Shown here piece after piece: positions 24,072 to 31,121 of a stretch of DNA of 33,364 nt. Position 1 is the first letter of the stretch. Every line of letters starts with the position of its first letter. Source of the DNA: an uncultured Clostridia bacterium (GTDB taxonomy: Bacteria > Bacillota > Clostridia > Oscillospirales > Acutalibacteraceae). A program made the translations under genes and the position numbers. The stretch is from positions 1 to 33,364 of the forward strand of contig CAJOLX010000013.1 in the NCBI GenBank assembly GCA_905235625.1, written 5' to 3'. Below the pieces are notes generated by a model, which was not told where the DNA came from, did not search any database, and was given only the letters and a program-made list of their open reading frames with translations.

Positions 24072-25508
24072 ATGAAAAATCCCGAAAAGAAAGCGGAGCG
24101 AACGAAGGCTTTTGAAACAAGGCAGCTTGCTTCTTTGCAGAAAGCGAAGCAGAGAACGAGCCTCGTGCCTTACTTCGTGATGCTCTTATTCATCATAGCG
24201 GTCGTTAACATTCTGGACGAGGTAACGAGCAATCTTTCAGTCTCGGTGCAGTCTTCATTCATAACGGAATTCTTCGTCAACAAGCCGTTTCTCGGCAAAT
24301 ACTACAGCTTTGAAGAAGGCCTTTCTCTGCACACGACGATAAGCGTGCTCAGCTACGGCCTGAGCGCGATATCTCCGTTTTACAAGGCGCTTGCCGATAA
24401 GTTCGGCAGAAAGCCGCTTTTCTTCTTCTCAACGCTCGGCATGGCGGCAGGTCTGTTCATAATTTATTTTTCACCCAATTATATTATTTTCCTTATAGGC
24501 TTTGCCGTCATCAACTTCTTCATAGGCCACGACATTCAGATAATTTATATTCTCGAAGAAGCGCCCGATAAATACAGAAGCTCAATTTACAGCGTGCTCA
24601 AGAGCCTCGGTATTTTCGGCGTGGTGCTTATCCCCGTGCTTCGCCGCATTCTTATGGGCGACGACGCAACGCTTTGGAGAAGGATTTTCCTCGTGCCGTC
24701 ACTCATAGGCTTCGCCGCGGCTACACTCGTGCTTTTGCTCGTTAAAGACACGAAAGTTTTTGTGAAAGAAAGAACCGCTTATCTCTCCATTCCTTATGAG
24801 GAAAGGCAGGAGATGAAGCGGATTGAAAAAGAAAACAAGAAGGCGGCGAGAAATCAGTCCGGCGTGTTCAACGCGGCGAAATACATTTTTTCGTCTAAAG
24901 ACACTAAGTATCTGATGCTCGCAAACATAATTTTTGACACGGGCATGCCCGCGATAGCGCTTTATTTTGAATCTTCAATGCACGTTGCCGGCATGAGCAC
25001 GTCCGATATAACAGCCGCGCTCTTCGTGCTGCCCATAGTTTACGCAATTCTCACGTTTTTCTCGGGCTTTGTTGCGGACTCACTCGGCAGGCGCAGAATA
25101 ATCCTCTCGGCGAGCGTTTTGAGCATAACGGGATTTATCCTTTTCGCCGTGGGAATCAACATGCTTTGGAACCCCTACCTTATCGGCGGCTTCTGCGGGC
25201 TTTATCAGGGCTGCTACTGGATAGGCAGAGACTATATGAACATAATGATGACCGAAAAAGTGCCCACGGACATCAGAGCCTCGGTCGTCGGCGCGGCGAA
25301 TATGCTGACCGTCATAGGGCTCGTTGTGGGCTACCTGCTCATGATAATCGGAATGCAGATTTTGCCCGTGTGGCTCACCTGCCTCATAGCCTCGATTCCT
25401 TTCATAGCCGTTGCGGCGGTGCTGATAAAGACGAAGGTAAAGGAAACCAAGGGCGCGGATATGGGCGAAGTAGGAATGCAGGAAGCGAACCCCGAAACAG
25501 GCGAATAA
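24072..25508 (+). CDS. MFS transporter
   Basis: A 478-residue permease with about 12 transmembrane segments. The MFS signature loops are visible in both halves: LADKFGRKPLFFFS in the first and VADSLGRRRIILSAS in the second. The central cytoplasmic loop is long and basic (about residues 235-265, ERQEMKRIEKENKKAARNQ). The N-terminus is charged and cytoplasmic. The substrate is unknown; the sugar-porter-like motif spacing does not settle it. AAAGGGGAAGGG precedes the ATG. It is the second gene of the PAP2 operon and is closed by a terminator. Confidence 0.92.
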   Translation: MKNPEKKAERTKAFETRQLASLQKAKQRTSLVPYFVMLLFIIAVVNILDEVTSNLSVSVQSSFITEFFVNKPFLGKYYSFEEGLSLHTTISVLSYGLSAISPFYKALADKFGRKPLFFFSTLGMAAGLFIIYFSPNYIIFLIGFAVINFFIGHDIQIIYILEEAPDKYRSSIYSVLKSLGIFGVVLIPVLRRILMGDDATLWRRIFLVPSLIGFAAATLVLLLVKDTKVFVKERTAYLSIPYEERQEMKRIEKENKKAARNQSGVFNAAKYIFSSKDTKYLMLANIIFDTGMPAIALYFESSMHVAGMSTSDITAALFVLPIVYAILTFFSGFVADSLGRRRIILSASVLSITGFILFAVGINMLWNPYLIGGFCGLYQGCYWIGRDYMNIMMTEKVPTDIRASVVGAANMLTVIGLVVGYLLMIIGMQILPVWLTCLIASIPFIAVAAVLIKTKVKETKGADMGEVGMQEANPETGE

Positions 25509-25537
25509 TGAAACAATATTTATATTGATAAGCAACA

Positions 25538-25575
25538 CAGGGCGCGAGATGAATTTCTCACGCCCTGCGTTTTTG
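25538..25575 (+). terminator. Terminator after the MFS gene
   Basis: CAGGGCG (25538-25544) pairs with CGCCCTG (25561-25567), with inner GAGA/TCTC pairing, followed by CGTTTTTG. Confidence 0.88.
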
Positions 25576-25580
25576 CTTGC

Positions 25581-26402
25581 TTATTTATTTTTTTTCTTCT
25601 CTTCAAAAGCCGCTTTCTTTGCCGCTTTTTCGTCGTAAATATTTTGCGCCTCTTTTTCAATATCAACGGCAGGCAACGTAAAGCCCGTTCGCAGCGCCTG
25701 AACGCATTGCTCGGTGCGGTCGTTTATTCTGCGCTCTTTGCCGTCGGTGACAAAAACGTTTCCGGTTTGACCGAAGGTGAAGTTCACGCCGTATTTTTTG
25801 CAGCTTTCGTAAGCCGATTTGACCCATTCGTAATGCAGAGGACGGCTGCCGAGATAATTCTCTCCGCCCGCGAGCACCCATTCGACCTTGCCGTCGGCAA
25901 GATATGGGTCGAGCTTAACCTCGCCTATAAACGGCTTGAGGCTTATCCACCTGTGCTTTGCGGGCAAAGCTAAAAGGTGAGGCATTCTTTCGTCAAGGCG
26001 CTTTTGATTTTCGCACGAAACGGCAAAGGTCACGTTGTCCCAGCCGTCGCCCCAGTCATCGGGCAGATTTGCGCTTATGCGCTCGGCGCGTTTCGTGAGC
26101 AGAGAAAACATAAGGTCGGGGCGGGCTCTGATTACGTCCCAGGCGTCTTTTCTCCACTCGTCCGCTTCTTCAATGAAGAAATCGCTCGACATGCAAACTC
26201 TCACGTTTGAGCCGCCGGGCATTTTGAATTCGCCGTTTCTGTCTTTTTTTACCGGAGCGTCAAAGCCGGATTTATTCCGCGCCACCTCGTCAGTGTTTCT
26301 GCCGTAGCGTTTGTCAAGAAAAAACGCGTAGCAGTTTTGGCAGCCTTCGCTGTATTTGTGGCAGCCGTGCCACGGGTTCCATACTAAATCGTGCCTGTCC
26401 AT
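25581..26402 (-). CDS. DUF5131 (phage Gp37/Gp68-like) three-Cys protein
   Basis: A 273-residue protein of PF07505 type. The N-terminal signature WNPWHGCHKYSEGCQNCYAF gives Cys14-x6-Cys21-x2-Cys24. SLLTKRAERI, NVTFAVSCENQKRLDERMPHL, RWISLKPFIGEV and WVLAGGENYLGSRPLHYEW are typical further blocks. The family is widespread in bacteria and phages and is considered related to radical-SAM-like folds; no function is established to my knowledge. GAGGCG precedes the ATG. It lies 13 bp after a lipoprotein gene on the same strand. A TcmP-type partner gene, often next to such genes, is not seen here. The tail is Lys/Glu-rich. Confidence 0.85.
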   Translation of the reverse strand: MDRHDLVWNPWHGCHKYSEGCQNCYAFFLDKRYGRNTDEVARNKSGFDAPVKKDRNGEFKMPGGSNVRVCMSSDFFIEEADEWRKDAWDVIRARPDLMFSLLTKRAERISANLPDDWGDGWDNVTFAVSCENQKRLDERMPHLLALPAKHRWISLKPFIGEVKLDPYLADGKVEWVLAGGENYLGSRPLHYEWVKSAYESCKKYGVNFTFGQTGNVFVTDGKERRINDRTEQCVQALRTGFTLPAVDIEKEAQNIYDEKAAKKAAFEEKKKNK

Positions 26403-26415
26403 AGTTTCGCCTCAA

Positions 26416-26958
26416 TTATTCAAAATCTATCGTAACTTCGTTTTCTTCGCCGCCGAGAATGTTTTCAAGCTCGTTTGCCGACAAGCTTCTCACTTTGCCG
26501 AGACGCGTGTAAGCCCACGTGTTTGAGCCGTAAAAGAAAACGATCTGATTGCCGCTGTAAAGCATAACGTCGCCCGGCTTCGTTTTGATTTGAACGTCAT
26601 TGCTCGGCAAAGTCTCGGGCAGGCGGCAAACTTTTTCAAACCTGCCGTAATTTGAAGCGGAGATTGTTACCGCGCCGTTTGAAAGCAGCTCTTTAAGCGC
26701 CTGCGCGGAGTCGTTATTTTCCAAATCGACGATGAAAGAAGCGCCGCCGACGGTTACTTTGATTGAGTTTTCGCTCTTCACGGCGTTTTCCTCCTCCGTT
26801 TCGCTTAATTCGGATGAAATCGTTTTTTCGCTTTCGCCGGATATGCCCGTTATGCCCGGCGTTTCGCTTTGCGTTTCCTTTGCGCCGGAGTTTTTGCCGC
26901 ACGCCGACGCAGCGAGCAAAATCGCCGCGGCAAGCGTTGCGGCAATCGCTTTTTTCAT
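26416..26958 (-). CDS. Lipoprotein with cyclophilin-like domain
   Basis: A 180-residue exported protein. The signal peptide ends in a lipobox (LLAASAC, Cys20), followed by a Ser/Thr/Glu-rich linker. A ~110-residue domain follows: VTVGGASFIVDLENNDSAQAL, GAVTISASNYGRFEKVCRLPETLP, KPGDVMLYSGNQIVFFYG and WAYTRLGKV. This pattern fits the cyclophilin-like beta-barrel family common in gut bacteria, which lacks shown isomerase activity. The ATG at 26958 follows AAGGAG; a TTG two codons upstream is ignored. It has its own promoter and is followed by DUF5131 in a two-gene unit. Confidence 0.87.
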   Translation of the reverse strand: MKKAIAATLAAAILLAASACGKNSGAKETQSETPGITGISGESEKTISSELSETEEENAVKSENSIKVTVGGASFIVDLENNDSAQALKELLSNGAVTISASNYGRFEKVCRLPETLPSNDVQIKTKPGDVMLYSGNQIVFFYGSNTWAYTRLGKVRSLSANELENILGGEENEVTIDFE

Positions 26959-27017
26959 AAGCAACGGTCTCCTTTTTAATGAGCCGCGGAATATTTCTTT
27001 GCGGCTTTACGGCAATA

Positions 27018-27046
27018 ATTATATCACGGCGGCGGCAAAACATCAA
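27018..27046 (-). promoter_or_regulatory. Promoter of the lipoprotein-DUF5131 unit
   Basis: Minus strand: TTGATG (27046-27041), 17-bp spacer, TATAAT (27023-27018) with a TGA extended -10. Confidence 0.8.
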
Positions 27047-27089
27047 ACGTTTTCATTGTGTTTCCGTCAAAGAAAAGCGCAGCCGGCGC

Positions 27090-27125
27090 AAAAAAGCAAG
27101 GTGTGAACATCAGCCACACCTTGCT
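27090..27125 (-). terminator. Terminator of the unknown basic-protein gene
   Basis: An 11-bp stem, AGCAAGGTGTG (27095-27105) with CACACCTTGCT (27115-27125); on the minus strand it runs into T6. Confidence 0.92.
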
Positions 27126-27146
27126 CCGTTTAAAACGGTTTTAAAC

Positions 27147-27794
27147 TTATTTTTTTGCCGCTTTCAGAGACTTTCGGATATCGTCGTTAAGCTCTTTGAA
27201 AACGCCCTTGGGATAAACCTCGTCAAGAAGCTCGGCCATAAGCTTCACCTGAGCGTCGGTAAGCTCGCTGTTGCCTGTGATGCTGCGGAACTTCGCGCCG
27301 ACAACGTAATTTCTCACTTCGGCAACGGAAGCCTGATTTGCAATGAGCTCGCGCGCTTTGCTGCTGCGGTGAGTAAGCTGAATGAGGTCTTTATTGAGCA
27401 GCTCATAAGAGAGCTTGCCCTTTTTGTCGGTGTAATTATCAACTATTTTCTGATATTCGCTGCTGTCGATGATTACCTCTGCCTTTTCGGGCTTCTCGTC
27501 CTTCGCGGAAGCTACCTCTCTGAAGCAGTTGCCCTTGAGCTGAACGCCTTTTCTCTTGCTGTAAGGCAGGCCGGCGGTGAGCTCGACAGCCTCTTTGAAA
27601 GCCTCGGCGGGGTAGAGCTTGGCGGGAGTGTTATCGCTGATTATCGCTTCGCCTGTTTTCTTGCTGATTGAGGCAATGCCGGGCTGCTGAGAATCTTTGC
27701 GAAGGATAACTATTCCTGCGCCGCCTTTTGCCAGCTTCTGACGATAAGCGGAGCCCGGGACCGTGCTCAATTTAACTAATTCTGTTCTTACCAT
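27147..27794 (-). CDS. Unknown basic cytosolic protein
   Basis: I do not recognise this 215-residue protein. It has no signal peptide or membrane segment, is rich in Lys and Arg with a single Cys, and reads as a beta-rich N-terminal part (VRTELVKLSTVPGSA, GAGIVILRKD, IASISKKTGEAIISD) followed by helices (YPAEAFKEAVELTAGLPY, LLNKDLIQLTHRSSKARELI, DAQVKLMAELLDEV). The ATG at 27794 is chosen because CCCGGAG lies 9 nt upstream; the ATG at 27803 abuts that site. It is monocistronic, with a near-consensus promoter and a strong terminator, which suggests high expression. A nucleic-acid-associated or ribosome-associated role is possible given the charge, but this is inference only. Confidence 0.8.
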   Translation of the reverse strand: MVRTELVKLSTVPGSAYRQKLAKGGAGIVILRKDSQQPGIASISKKTGEAIISDNTPAKLYPAEAFKEAVELTAGLPYSKRKGVQLKGNCFREVASAKDEKPEKAEVIIDSSEYQKIVDNYTDKKGKLSYELLNKDLIQLTHRSSKARELIANQASVAEVRNYVVGAKFRSITGNSELTDAQVKLMAELLDEVYPKGVFKELNDDIRKSLKAAKK

Positions 27795-27838
27795 TTTTAT
27801 CATCTCCGGGAATTTTATTTTGGAATTATTCTTTCTTT

Positions 27839-27867
27839 ATTTTAGCATTCCCAAATTAAAATGTCCA
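27839..27867 (-). promoter_or_regulatory. Promoter of the unknown basic-protein gene
   Basis: Minus strand: TGGACA (27867-27862), 17-bp spacer, TAAAAT (27844-27839) with a TGC extended -10. Confidence 0.85.
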
Positions 27868-27923
27868 TAGCAAATTGTATTTATTTTGATTTTTCAAAAA
27901 TTTATTTCGTCAAAAAGCGGCGC

Positions 27924-28238
27924 TTATTCGCCTAATCCTACCGCTTTGTCAACGGGCAGAGAGAAGGCTATGCCCATGCCTGCGGTGTTCAGCCCCGCTT
28001 CGCGGTAAATGCCGAGCAGCACATCGTCCTTTATGCTCTCGGGCACGATTATCATCACGATTTCTTTTTCGGGCTGAATGTTAATGTGAAAGAATTCCTC
28101 AGCCTCGCGGTCTGCCGTGCCGCGCCCGCGCAGAAGGGTGCCTCCGCCTGCGCCCGCTTTTTTTGCCGCGTCCATAACGGTTTCCGAAAATCCCGTGTTC
28201 ACTATGCAGAACACAAGCTCATATTTTTGCTCATTCAT
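27924..28238 (-). CDS. PII-like signalling protein A
   Basis: A 104-residue protein with the ferredoxin-like layout of GlnB/PII proteins. A first strand (YELVFCIVN) and helix are followed by GAGGGTLLRGRGT, where PII proteins have the strand leading to the T-loop. The strand KEIVMIIVP, a helix, and GMGIAFSLPVDKAVGL (like the GDGKIFVxPVExxxRI end of PII) complete the fold. The T-loop region is shorter than in canonical ~112-residue PII and lacks the uridylylated Tyr context. PII-like proteins bind adenine nucleotides or other small ligands and gate transporters or enzymes. A strong AAAGGAGG precedes the ATG inside the upstream gene, which it overlaps by 8 bp. It is third in the DUF1538 operon. 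Confidence 0.85.
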   Translation of the reverse strand: MNEQKYELVFCIVNTGFSETVMDAAKKAGAGGGTLLRGRGTADREAEEFFHINIQPEKEIVMIIVPESIKDDVLLGIYREAGLNTAGMGIAFSLPVDKAVGLGE

Positions 28239-28626
28239 TTGCCGTTTCCTCCTTTAAGGCTCTGCGGTCGTTGCTCAAAAATCCGAAAAGCGCCGTGCCT
28301 GCCATGCTTGTCAGCGGCACCGCGACGGCAACTCCGTCACCGTCTCTTATGCTGCGGAATTTTTGCTCGAGAGCGTCGGCAAGAGCGTCGAGCCTGTCTT
28401 CTCTCACAATGCTGAAAATCGCGGTTTTATCAGGGTCGGTAAGCCCTAAATATTGCATCACTTCGCTGCTTGCTGTGCCGTGAGCAGGCACGGAAGCCTG
28501 CATATTAACGTCAAAAGACTGTATGAAATCAATGTAAAAGCCCGCTTTGCCGCGCGGGACGACCGTGATGAGCAGTTTAAGCTTCATCGGCGCCACGTGG
28601 CGGATTTTTTCGTTTTCATTCGGCAC
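28231..28626 (-). CDS. PII-like signalling protein B
   Basis: A 131-residue second PII-like protein. After a ~15-residue extension it shows LKLLITVVPRG, a helix (AGFYIDFIQSF), a strand with ASVPAHGTAS, KTAIFSIVRE, the helix DRLDALADALEQKF and GDGVAVAVPLTSMAG, the same order as protein A. Both end in a G-V/I-A-x-x-x-P strand. The start is set at GTG 28626, 8 nt after AGAGG; the GTG at 28635 lies inside that ribosome site, and the ATG at 28578 (MKLKLL) is a further option. It lies 12 bp after the DUF1538 gene and overlaps protein A. The family call rests on fold pattern and context, so it is less certain than for A. Confidence 0.75.
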   Translation of the reverse strand: MPNENEKIRHVAPMKLKLLITVVPRGKAGFYIDFIQSFDVNMQASVPAHGTASSEVMQYLGLTDPDKTAIFSIVREDRLDALADALEQKFRSIRDGDGVAVAVPLTSMAGTALFGFLSNDRRALKEETANE

Positions 28627-28638
28627 TTCTCTCACCTC

Positions 28639-30171
28639 TTATTCAAAATATATTATCTCTGCGTCGTCCGCCGACAGTATGCGTTTTCTCGCTCTGTTTG
28701 ACCTCACCCTGCTTGTCAGCACCGCTTTGAAGCCCAGCGCCTGTATCGTTATAAGCGGGGTCATTGCCACCATTGCCACAACTCCGAAGGCGAGGGAAAG
28801 CACCTCGCTTTCGCCCTGCAAGGCGGCGCAAACTCCTATTGCGAACGGCAGAATAAAGCTTGAAGTGAGCGGGCCGCTCGCAACTCCGCCCGAGTCAAAC
28901 GCAATCGCCGTGTAAAGCGGCGGCACGTAAAACGACAAAGCGAGAGAAATTATATATCCTGGTATCAAATAATAGAGAATTGAAAAATCAAAAATAATTC
29001 TCACTATCGAAAGGCCTATCGAGGCTCCCACGCCTGCCGAGAGAGCTATCATCATCTGACGCCTTGTCACCCCGCCGCCCGTTATGTCTTCAACCTGGCT
29101 GTTGAGCACGTGCACCGCAGGCTCCGCCAAAACGACGACCATGCCTACCATAAATGAAAAAATTATGAGAATCGGCGTGCTGCCCGTTGCAAGCTCCGTG
29201 CCGAGCCTGAAGCCTACGGGCATAAAGCCTGCCGTCGCCGCCACGAGGAAAACGCAAAGCCCCACGAAGGTGTAAACTATGCCCACCGTGATTTGATAAA
29301 TCTTTCTGCGCGGGAGTTTCAGCACCGTCACCTGCAAAGCGGCGAAAACAGCCATTATCGGCAGCAGGGATTTCGCAACGCTCCATAAGGTTTCAAGCGC
29401 CATGTGAACGAAAGAAGACCCGAAGCTCGCTTCAATGCCGTAATCCTGCAGCTCATAACTGAGCTCGCCCTCAGTGCCGAGCGCCAAAAGCAAAACGGAT
29501 ATTACGGCGCCCACCGAGCAGAGAGAAACGAGGCCGAAGCTGTTTTCTCCCGCGTTCTTTCCGCCTGCGGTCAGCGCTATGCCCACTCCGAGCGCCATTA
29601 TGAACGGCACCGTTATCGGGCCCGTTGTAACGCCGCCCGAGTCGAGCGCAAGGGGCAGAAACAAATCTTTTCCTCTCTCGAGCAAAAGCGAAACGAGGGC
29701 AAAAAGAAGCAGATAAGAAAACAGAAGCAGGCCGGACAGGCTCTTTTGCCTGAGCACTCTGAAAACGGCAAGCAGCATGAATACGCCCACTCCGGCTCCG
29801 ACGGCGGCTGTGAGCGTGAATTTATTTATAACCGCGGCAACCTGAACGGCAAGCACAGACAAATCGGGCTCGGCTGCGGTTATCAGCACGCCCATGATGA
29901 AGCAGACCGAAAACAGAAGGGGAATCTTTTTTGATTTAGTGAGTCCTTCGCCCATATACTGCCCCATGGGGGTCATTGCCATATCGGCGCCGAGATTGAA
30001 AAGAGCAACTCCGATAATCAAAAAAACGGAAGAAACGGCAAATGCGCCGAGCTCTGCGCGCGTGAGAGTGGCCGACGGCAAAAGAGCCGCCAGCAGCACG
30101 AGCGCGGACACCGGCGCAACCGAGCCGAAAGCCTCTTTAAGTTTTGGTATCAGGGCTTTGCGAACCTGCAT
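28639..30171 (-). CDS. DUF1538 membrane protein with internal duplication
   Basis: A 510-residue polytopic membrane protein built from two homologous halves. AEPD (100-103) and LDSGGVTTGPIT (176-187) in the first half correspond to AEPA (349-352) and FDSGGVASGPLT (425-436) in the second, with the same 77-residue spacing and a 249-residue period. LFNLGADMAMTPMG and FLVAATAGFMPVG are also paired. An inverted or tandem repeat of this kind is typical of transporters and channels, and the DSGG and AEP motifs inside hydrophobic segments are candidate substrate or ion sites. The substrate is unknown. GGAGG precedes the ATG at 30171. It is first in a coupled operon with two PII-like genes and has a perfect consensus promoter. 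Confidence 0.9.
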   Translation of the reverse strand: MQVRKALIPKLKEAFGSVAPVSALVLLAALLPSATLTRAELGAFAVSSVFLIIGVALFNLGADMAMTPMGQYMGEGLTKSKKIPLLFSVCFIMGVLITAAEPDLSVLAVQVAAVINKFTLTAAVGAGVGVFMLLAVFRVLRQKSLSGLLLFSYLLLFALVSLLLERGKDLFLPLALDSGGVTTGPITVPFIMALGVGIALTAGGKNAGENSFGLVSLCSVGAVISVLLLALGTEGELSYELQDYGIEASFGSSFVHMALETLWSVAKSLLPIMAVFAALQVTVLKLPRRKIYQITVGIVYTFVGLCVFLVAATAGFMPVGFRLGTELATGSTPILIIFSFMVGMVVVLAEPAVHVLNSQVEDITGGGVTRRQMMIALSAGVGASIGLSIVRIIFDFSILYYLIPGYIISLALSFYVPPLYTAIAFDSGGVASGPLTSSFILPFAIGVCAALQGESEVLSLAFGVVAMVAMTPLITIQALGFKAVLTSRVRSNRARKRILSADDAEIIYFE

Positions 30172-30227
30172 AAAAGAAAAGTCCTCCGGGTTTTTGATAA
30201 AGAGAAATAATAATATGATATATTTTC

Positions 30228-30256
30228 ATTATATTATAGCGTTTTCCGCTTGTCAA
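30228..30256 (-). promoter_or_regulatory. Perfect consensus promoter of the DUF1538-PII operon
   Basis: Minus strand: TTGACA (30256-30251), 17-bp spacer, TATAAT (30233-30228). The predicted leader is about 50 nt. Confidence 0.92.
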
Positions 30257-30314
30257 ATTAAGCGATTGTTAACTTTTTGCTTTTACTTTAGCCCGAATAC
30301 GATTAAATTTCCCG

Positions 30315-30343
30315 TTGAATATTATTTCTATTTGTGATAGAAT
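30315..30343 (+). promoter_or_regulatory. Promoter of mntP
   Basis: TTGAAT (30315-30320), 17-bp spacer, TAGAAT (30338-30343) with a TGA extended -10. It overlaps the in-frame ATG at 30334 and so rules that start out. A small GCCG/CGGC hairpin (about 30358-30374) lies in the leader; no yybP-ykoY riboswitch is recognisable. Confidence 0.85.
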
Positions 30344-30396
30344 ACAGCTCAAAACGCAGCCGGTTAAATTTCGGCTTCAATCGGAAAGTGATTATT

Positions 30397-30957
30397 ATGG
30401 GTTTCTTTGAAATAGCTTTAATAGCCGTCGGCCTTGCAATGGACGCCTTCGCGGTGTCTGTTTGCAAGGGGCTTTCCATGAGAAAAATGGAATGGAAAAA
30501 GGCTTTGATAATCGGCGCTTATTTCGGAATATTTCAGGCGGGAATGCCCGTTATAGGATATCTGCTCGGCGCTTCGTTCAGCTCGTTCGTTGAAAAAATC
30601 GACCACTGGATAGCTTTTGCGCTGCTTTTGCTGATAGGCCTTAACATGATAAGAGAGGCAATCAAGCCCGACAGCGGCGATCAGAACGACAAGGTGGATT
30701 TTAAAACGATGATTTTGCTCGCCGTTGCCACGAGCATTGACGCATTGACGGTAGGCATTACGTTTGCGTTTTTAAGCGCGAATATTTTTCTGTCGGCGGC
30801 GATAATCGGAATAATTACCTTTGCGCTGTCGGTAATCGGCGTTAAAATCGGCAATAAATTCGGCGATAAATTTGAGAGCAAGGCGGAAATTGCGGGCGGC
30901 GTGATACTGATTCTCATCGGCGCGAAAATCCTGCTCGAGCATCTCGGAATTATTTAA
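30397..30957 (+). CDS. mntP: Manganese efflux pump MntP
   Basis: Exports Mn2+ to protect against manganese excess. A 186-residue membrane protein of the family length with six hydrophobic helices. The two repeated acidic motifs are present: [14 protein letters not shown] (first half) and [14 protein letters not shown] (second half), whose Asp residues lie in the transport path. The start is the ATG at 30397, after GGAAAG and downstream of the promoter at 30315. It is divergent from the DUF1538 operon and is followed by a hairpin region shared with convergent cdsA. Regulation by Mn is expected from the family, but no operator or riboswitch is visible. Confidence 0.95.
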   Translation: MGFFEIALIAVGLAMDAFAVSVCKGLSMRKMEWKKALIIGAYFGIFQAGMPVIGYLLGASFSSFVEKIDHWIAFALLLLIGLNMIREAIKPDSGDQNDKVDFKTMILLAVATSIDALTVGITFAFLSANIFLSAAIIGIITFALSVIGVKIGNKFGDKFESKAEIAGGVILILIGAKILLEHLGII

Positions 30958-30973
30958 AACAAACGGCAAATCA

Positions 30974-30990
30974 TGACGGCGCAGCCGTCA
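30974..30990. repeat. Short hairpin after mntP
   Basis: TGACGGC (30974-30980) and GCCGTCA (30984-30990) around a GCA loop, 17 bp after the mntP stop. No T-run follows on the plus strand, so it is a weak terminator at best. Confidence 0.5.
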
Positions 30991-30996
30991 AATCAT

Positions 30997-31050
30997 AAAA
31001 AATACAAGCTGAGATATACGGCATTTTGCTGCCGTTTTTATCTCAGCTTG
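30997..31050. terminator. Bidirectional terminator between mntP and cdsA
   Basis: CAAGCTGAGATA (31005-31016) pairs with TATCTCAGCTTG (31039-31050), enclosing ACGGCA/TGCCGT. Minus-strand reading gives TATTTTTTA after the stem, so it is strongest for cdsA; on the plus strand TTTGATTT follows. Confidence 0.85.
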
Positions 31051-31121
31051 TTTGATTTAAAACACACACCTGCATGACGGTAGGGTATTGCGCAGAGGGC
31101 GTAATTTTTATCGGGGCGTTT

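Noticed and set aside
30344-30396. yybP-ykoY manganese riboswitch upstream of mntP
   Set aside because: The predicted leader is only about 50 nt and lacks the conserved riboswitch sequence and paired arms.
30334-30396. Longer start for mntP at 30334
   Set aside because: It overlaps the -10 region of the promoter, and the extra residues are absent from the family.
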